Positions 37,825-39,173 of a stretch of 39,173 nt of DNA are shown piece by piece (the first letter of the stretch is position 1; every line of letters begins with the position of its first letter). The stretch lies in NCBI GenBank assembly GCA_016842045.1, contig JAEVEY010000186.1:1-39173 (forward strand), read 5' to 3'. This stretch comes from Candidatus Thermoflexus sinensis (GTDB lineage Bacteria; Chloroflexota; Anaerolineae; Thermoflexales; Thermoflexaceae). The position numbers and the translations under genes are program-made. A model generated the notes under the pieces. That model ran no database searches and was not told where the DNA came from. It worked only from the letters and a program-made list of their open reading frames with translations.

Positions 37825-38532
37825 ATGGGACGACCGCTGCGAATCGCTATCGATGGGCCGGCGGCCTCAGGGAAGAGCACGCTGGCCCAGCGCCTGGCGG
37901 CTCATCTGGGGTATGCCTATATTGATACCGGGGTGATGTATCGGGCGGTCACATGGGCAGCTCTCCAGAGGGGCATCCCGGTGACGGACGAAAACGCCCT
38001 GACCCGCCTGGCGGAGACCCTGGATCTGGACATCCTGCCTCCTACCGTGGCCGATGGCCGTCCGTATACCGTACTGGTGGAGAGTGTGGATATCACCTGG
38101 GCGCTTCGGAGCCCGGAGGTGGACGCTGCCGTCTCCCAGGTATCGACCTATCCGGGCGTCCGTCGCGCCCTCACCCAGCGCCAGCGCCAGCTCGGGCTGC
38201 GCGGTCGGGTGGTGATGGTGGGGCGGGATATCGGCACGGTGGTTCTCCCGGAGGCGGATCTGAAGCTCTATCTGGACGCCGATCTGGAAACCCGGGCGTG
38301 GCGCCGTTATCGGGAGCTTCAGGAGCGGGGGGAAACGGTCTCTTTCGAGGAGGTTTTAGAGACCATGCGGCAACGAGACGCCCTGGATCGAGGGCGGGAG
38401 GTCGCGCCGTTGCGCCCGGCTCCCGACGCCATCGTCCTGGACACCACGGCGATGGATATCGAGGAGGTGTTCCAGCGGGTGCTGGCGCTCATCGAAGCCC
38501 GATGCCAGGAGACGCCGCATGTGGCGGGTTGA
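37825..38532 (+). CDS. cmk: Cytidylate kinase
   Basis: IAIDGPAASGKSTLAQRLAAHLGYAYIDTGVMYRAVTWAA; VVMVGRDIGTVVLPEADLKLYLDAD; RDALDRGREVAPLRPAPDAIVLDTT. Confidence 0.97.
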   Translation: MGRPLRIAIDGPAASGKSTLAQRLAAHLGYAYIDTGVMYRAVTWAALQRGIPVTDENALTRLAETLDLDILPPTVADGRPYTVLVESVDITWALRSPEVDAAVSQVSTYPGVRRALTQRQRQLGLRGRVVMVGRDIGTVVLPEADLKLYLDADLETRAWRRYRELQERGETVSFEEVLETMRQRDALDRGREVAPLRPAPDAIVLDTTAMDIEEVFQRVLALIEARCQETPHVAG

Positions 38533-39172
38533 GCTACACGCCCATACGGTCTACTCCCCCGACAGCCTGGTTTCCCTGGAGGATTTCCTCACCGCCTGCC
38601 GCCGGAAAGGCCTGGACCGCGTGGCGGTGACCGATCACAACACAATCGAGGGGGCGTTGCGGCTGAAGGAGCGGGCCCCTGACCTCATCATCGTGGGCGA
38701 GGAGATCCGTGCCCGGGAAGGGGAGGTGCTCGCCTACTTCATTGAGCGAGGGATCCCAAAAGGCCTTCCCCTGGAGGAAACGATCGGTCGGATCCGGGAG
38801 CAGGGCGGGGTGGTGGCCCTTCCCCATCCCTGCGACCGGGCGCGGGGCTCTGCAGTGGGTCGGGAGATCGCCGAGGCCGTGCTCCCCCTGGTGGATGCGG
38901 TGGAGATCTTCAACGCGCGCTGTGTGTTCCCGGGCGACAACGCCTGCGCCGCGGCGCTGGCCACCCGGTTCGGCAAGCCCGGATTCTCGGGCAGCGATGC
39001 CCACACGCTCTGGGAGCTGGGCCGGGCGTGGACGGCCCTTCCACCCTTTGAGGACGCGGCGGGTTTCCTGCAAGCCCTGCGCCAGGCTCGCCCCACCCGC
39101 CGCCTGAGCCCCTTCTGGGTGCATCTGCTTTCCACGTGGGCGAAATGGCGCCGCGCCCGCGGGGGTATTTGA
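38519..39172 (+). CDS. PHP-domain metal-dependent phosphoesterase
   Basis: VELHAHTVYSPDSLVSLEDFL; VAVTDHNTIEGALRL; ALPHPCDRARG; GFSGSDAHTLWELG; overlaps the cmk stop by 14 nt. Confidence 0.92.
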   Translation: MWRVELHAHTVYSPDSLVSLEDFLTACRRKGLDRVAVTDHNTIEGALRLKERAPDLIIVGEEIRAREGEVLAYFIERGIPKGLPLEETIGRIREQGGVVALPHPCDRARGSAVGREIAEAVLPLVDAVEIFNARCVFPGDNACAAALATRFGKPGFSGSDAHTLWELGRAWTALPPFEDAAGFLQALRQARPTRRLSPFWVHLLSTWAKWRRARGGI

Positions 39173-39173
39173 A

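Overview
GC-rich 39.2-kb chromosomal window, probably from a thermophilic Chloroflexota-like bacterium (inferred from gene content; no rRNA is present to confirm it). It is densely coding with about 31 supported CDSs. The left 15 kb is almost all on the minus strand: two glycosyltransferases, a 7TM sensor, P5C dehydrogenase, carotenoid protein, rdgB, coaD, recG. The right part is mixed: alaX, aminotransferase, G5/3D protein, SRP RNA, rlmB, a BpsA-SpeD fusion, murJ, yqeY, birA, rpsA-like, clpC, ubiD, VOC, cmk, PHP. No prophage, CRISPR, defence island, transposase or rRNA was recognised. The most unusual signals are: (1) a single-chain fusion of a BpsA-type branched-polyamine synthase with S-adenosylmethionine decarboxylase, behind a strong promoter and a ~410-nt structured leader; (2) a P5C dehydrogenase with a histone-H1-like Lys/Ala N-terminal tail; (3) intergenic regions with several MITE-like families, some with visible target-site duplications, whose conserved arms carry different, exchangeable perfect hairpins with 3-nt loops; (4) a degenerate histidine kinase that has lost its phospho-acceptor His. 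All identifications are by eye from sequence motifs; no database search was run.
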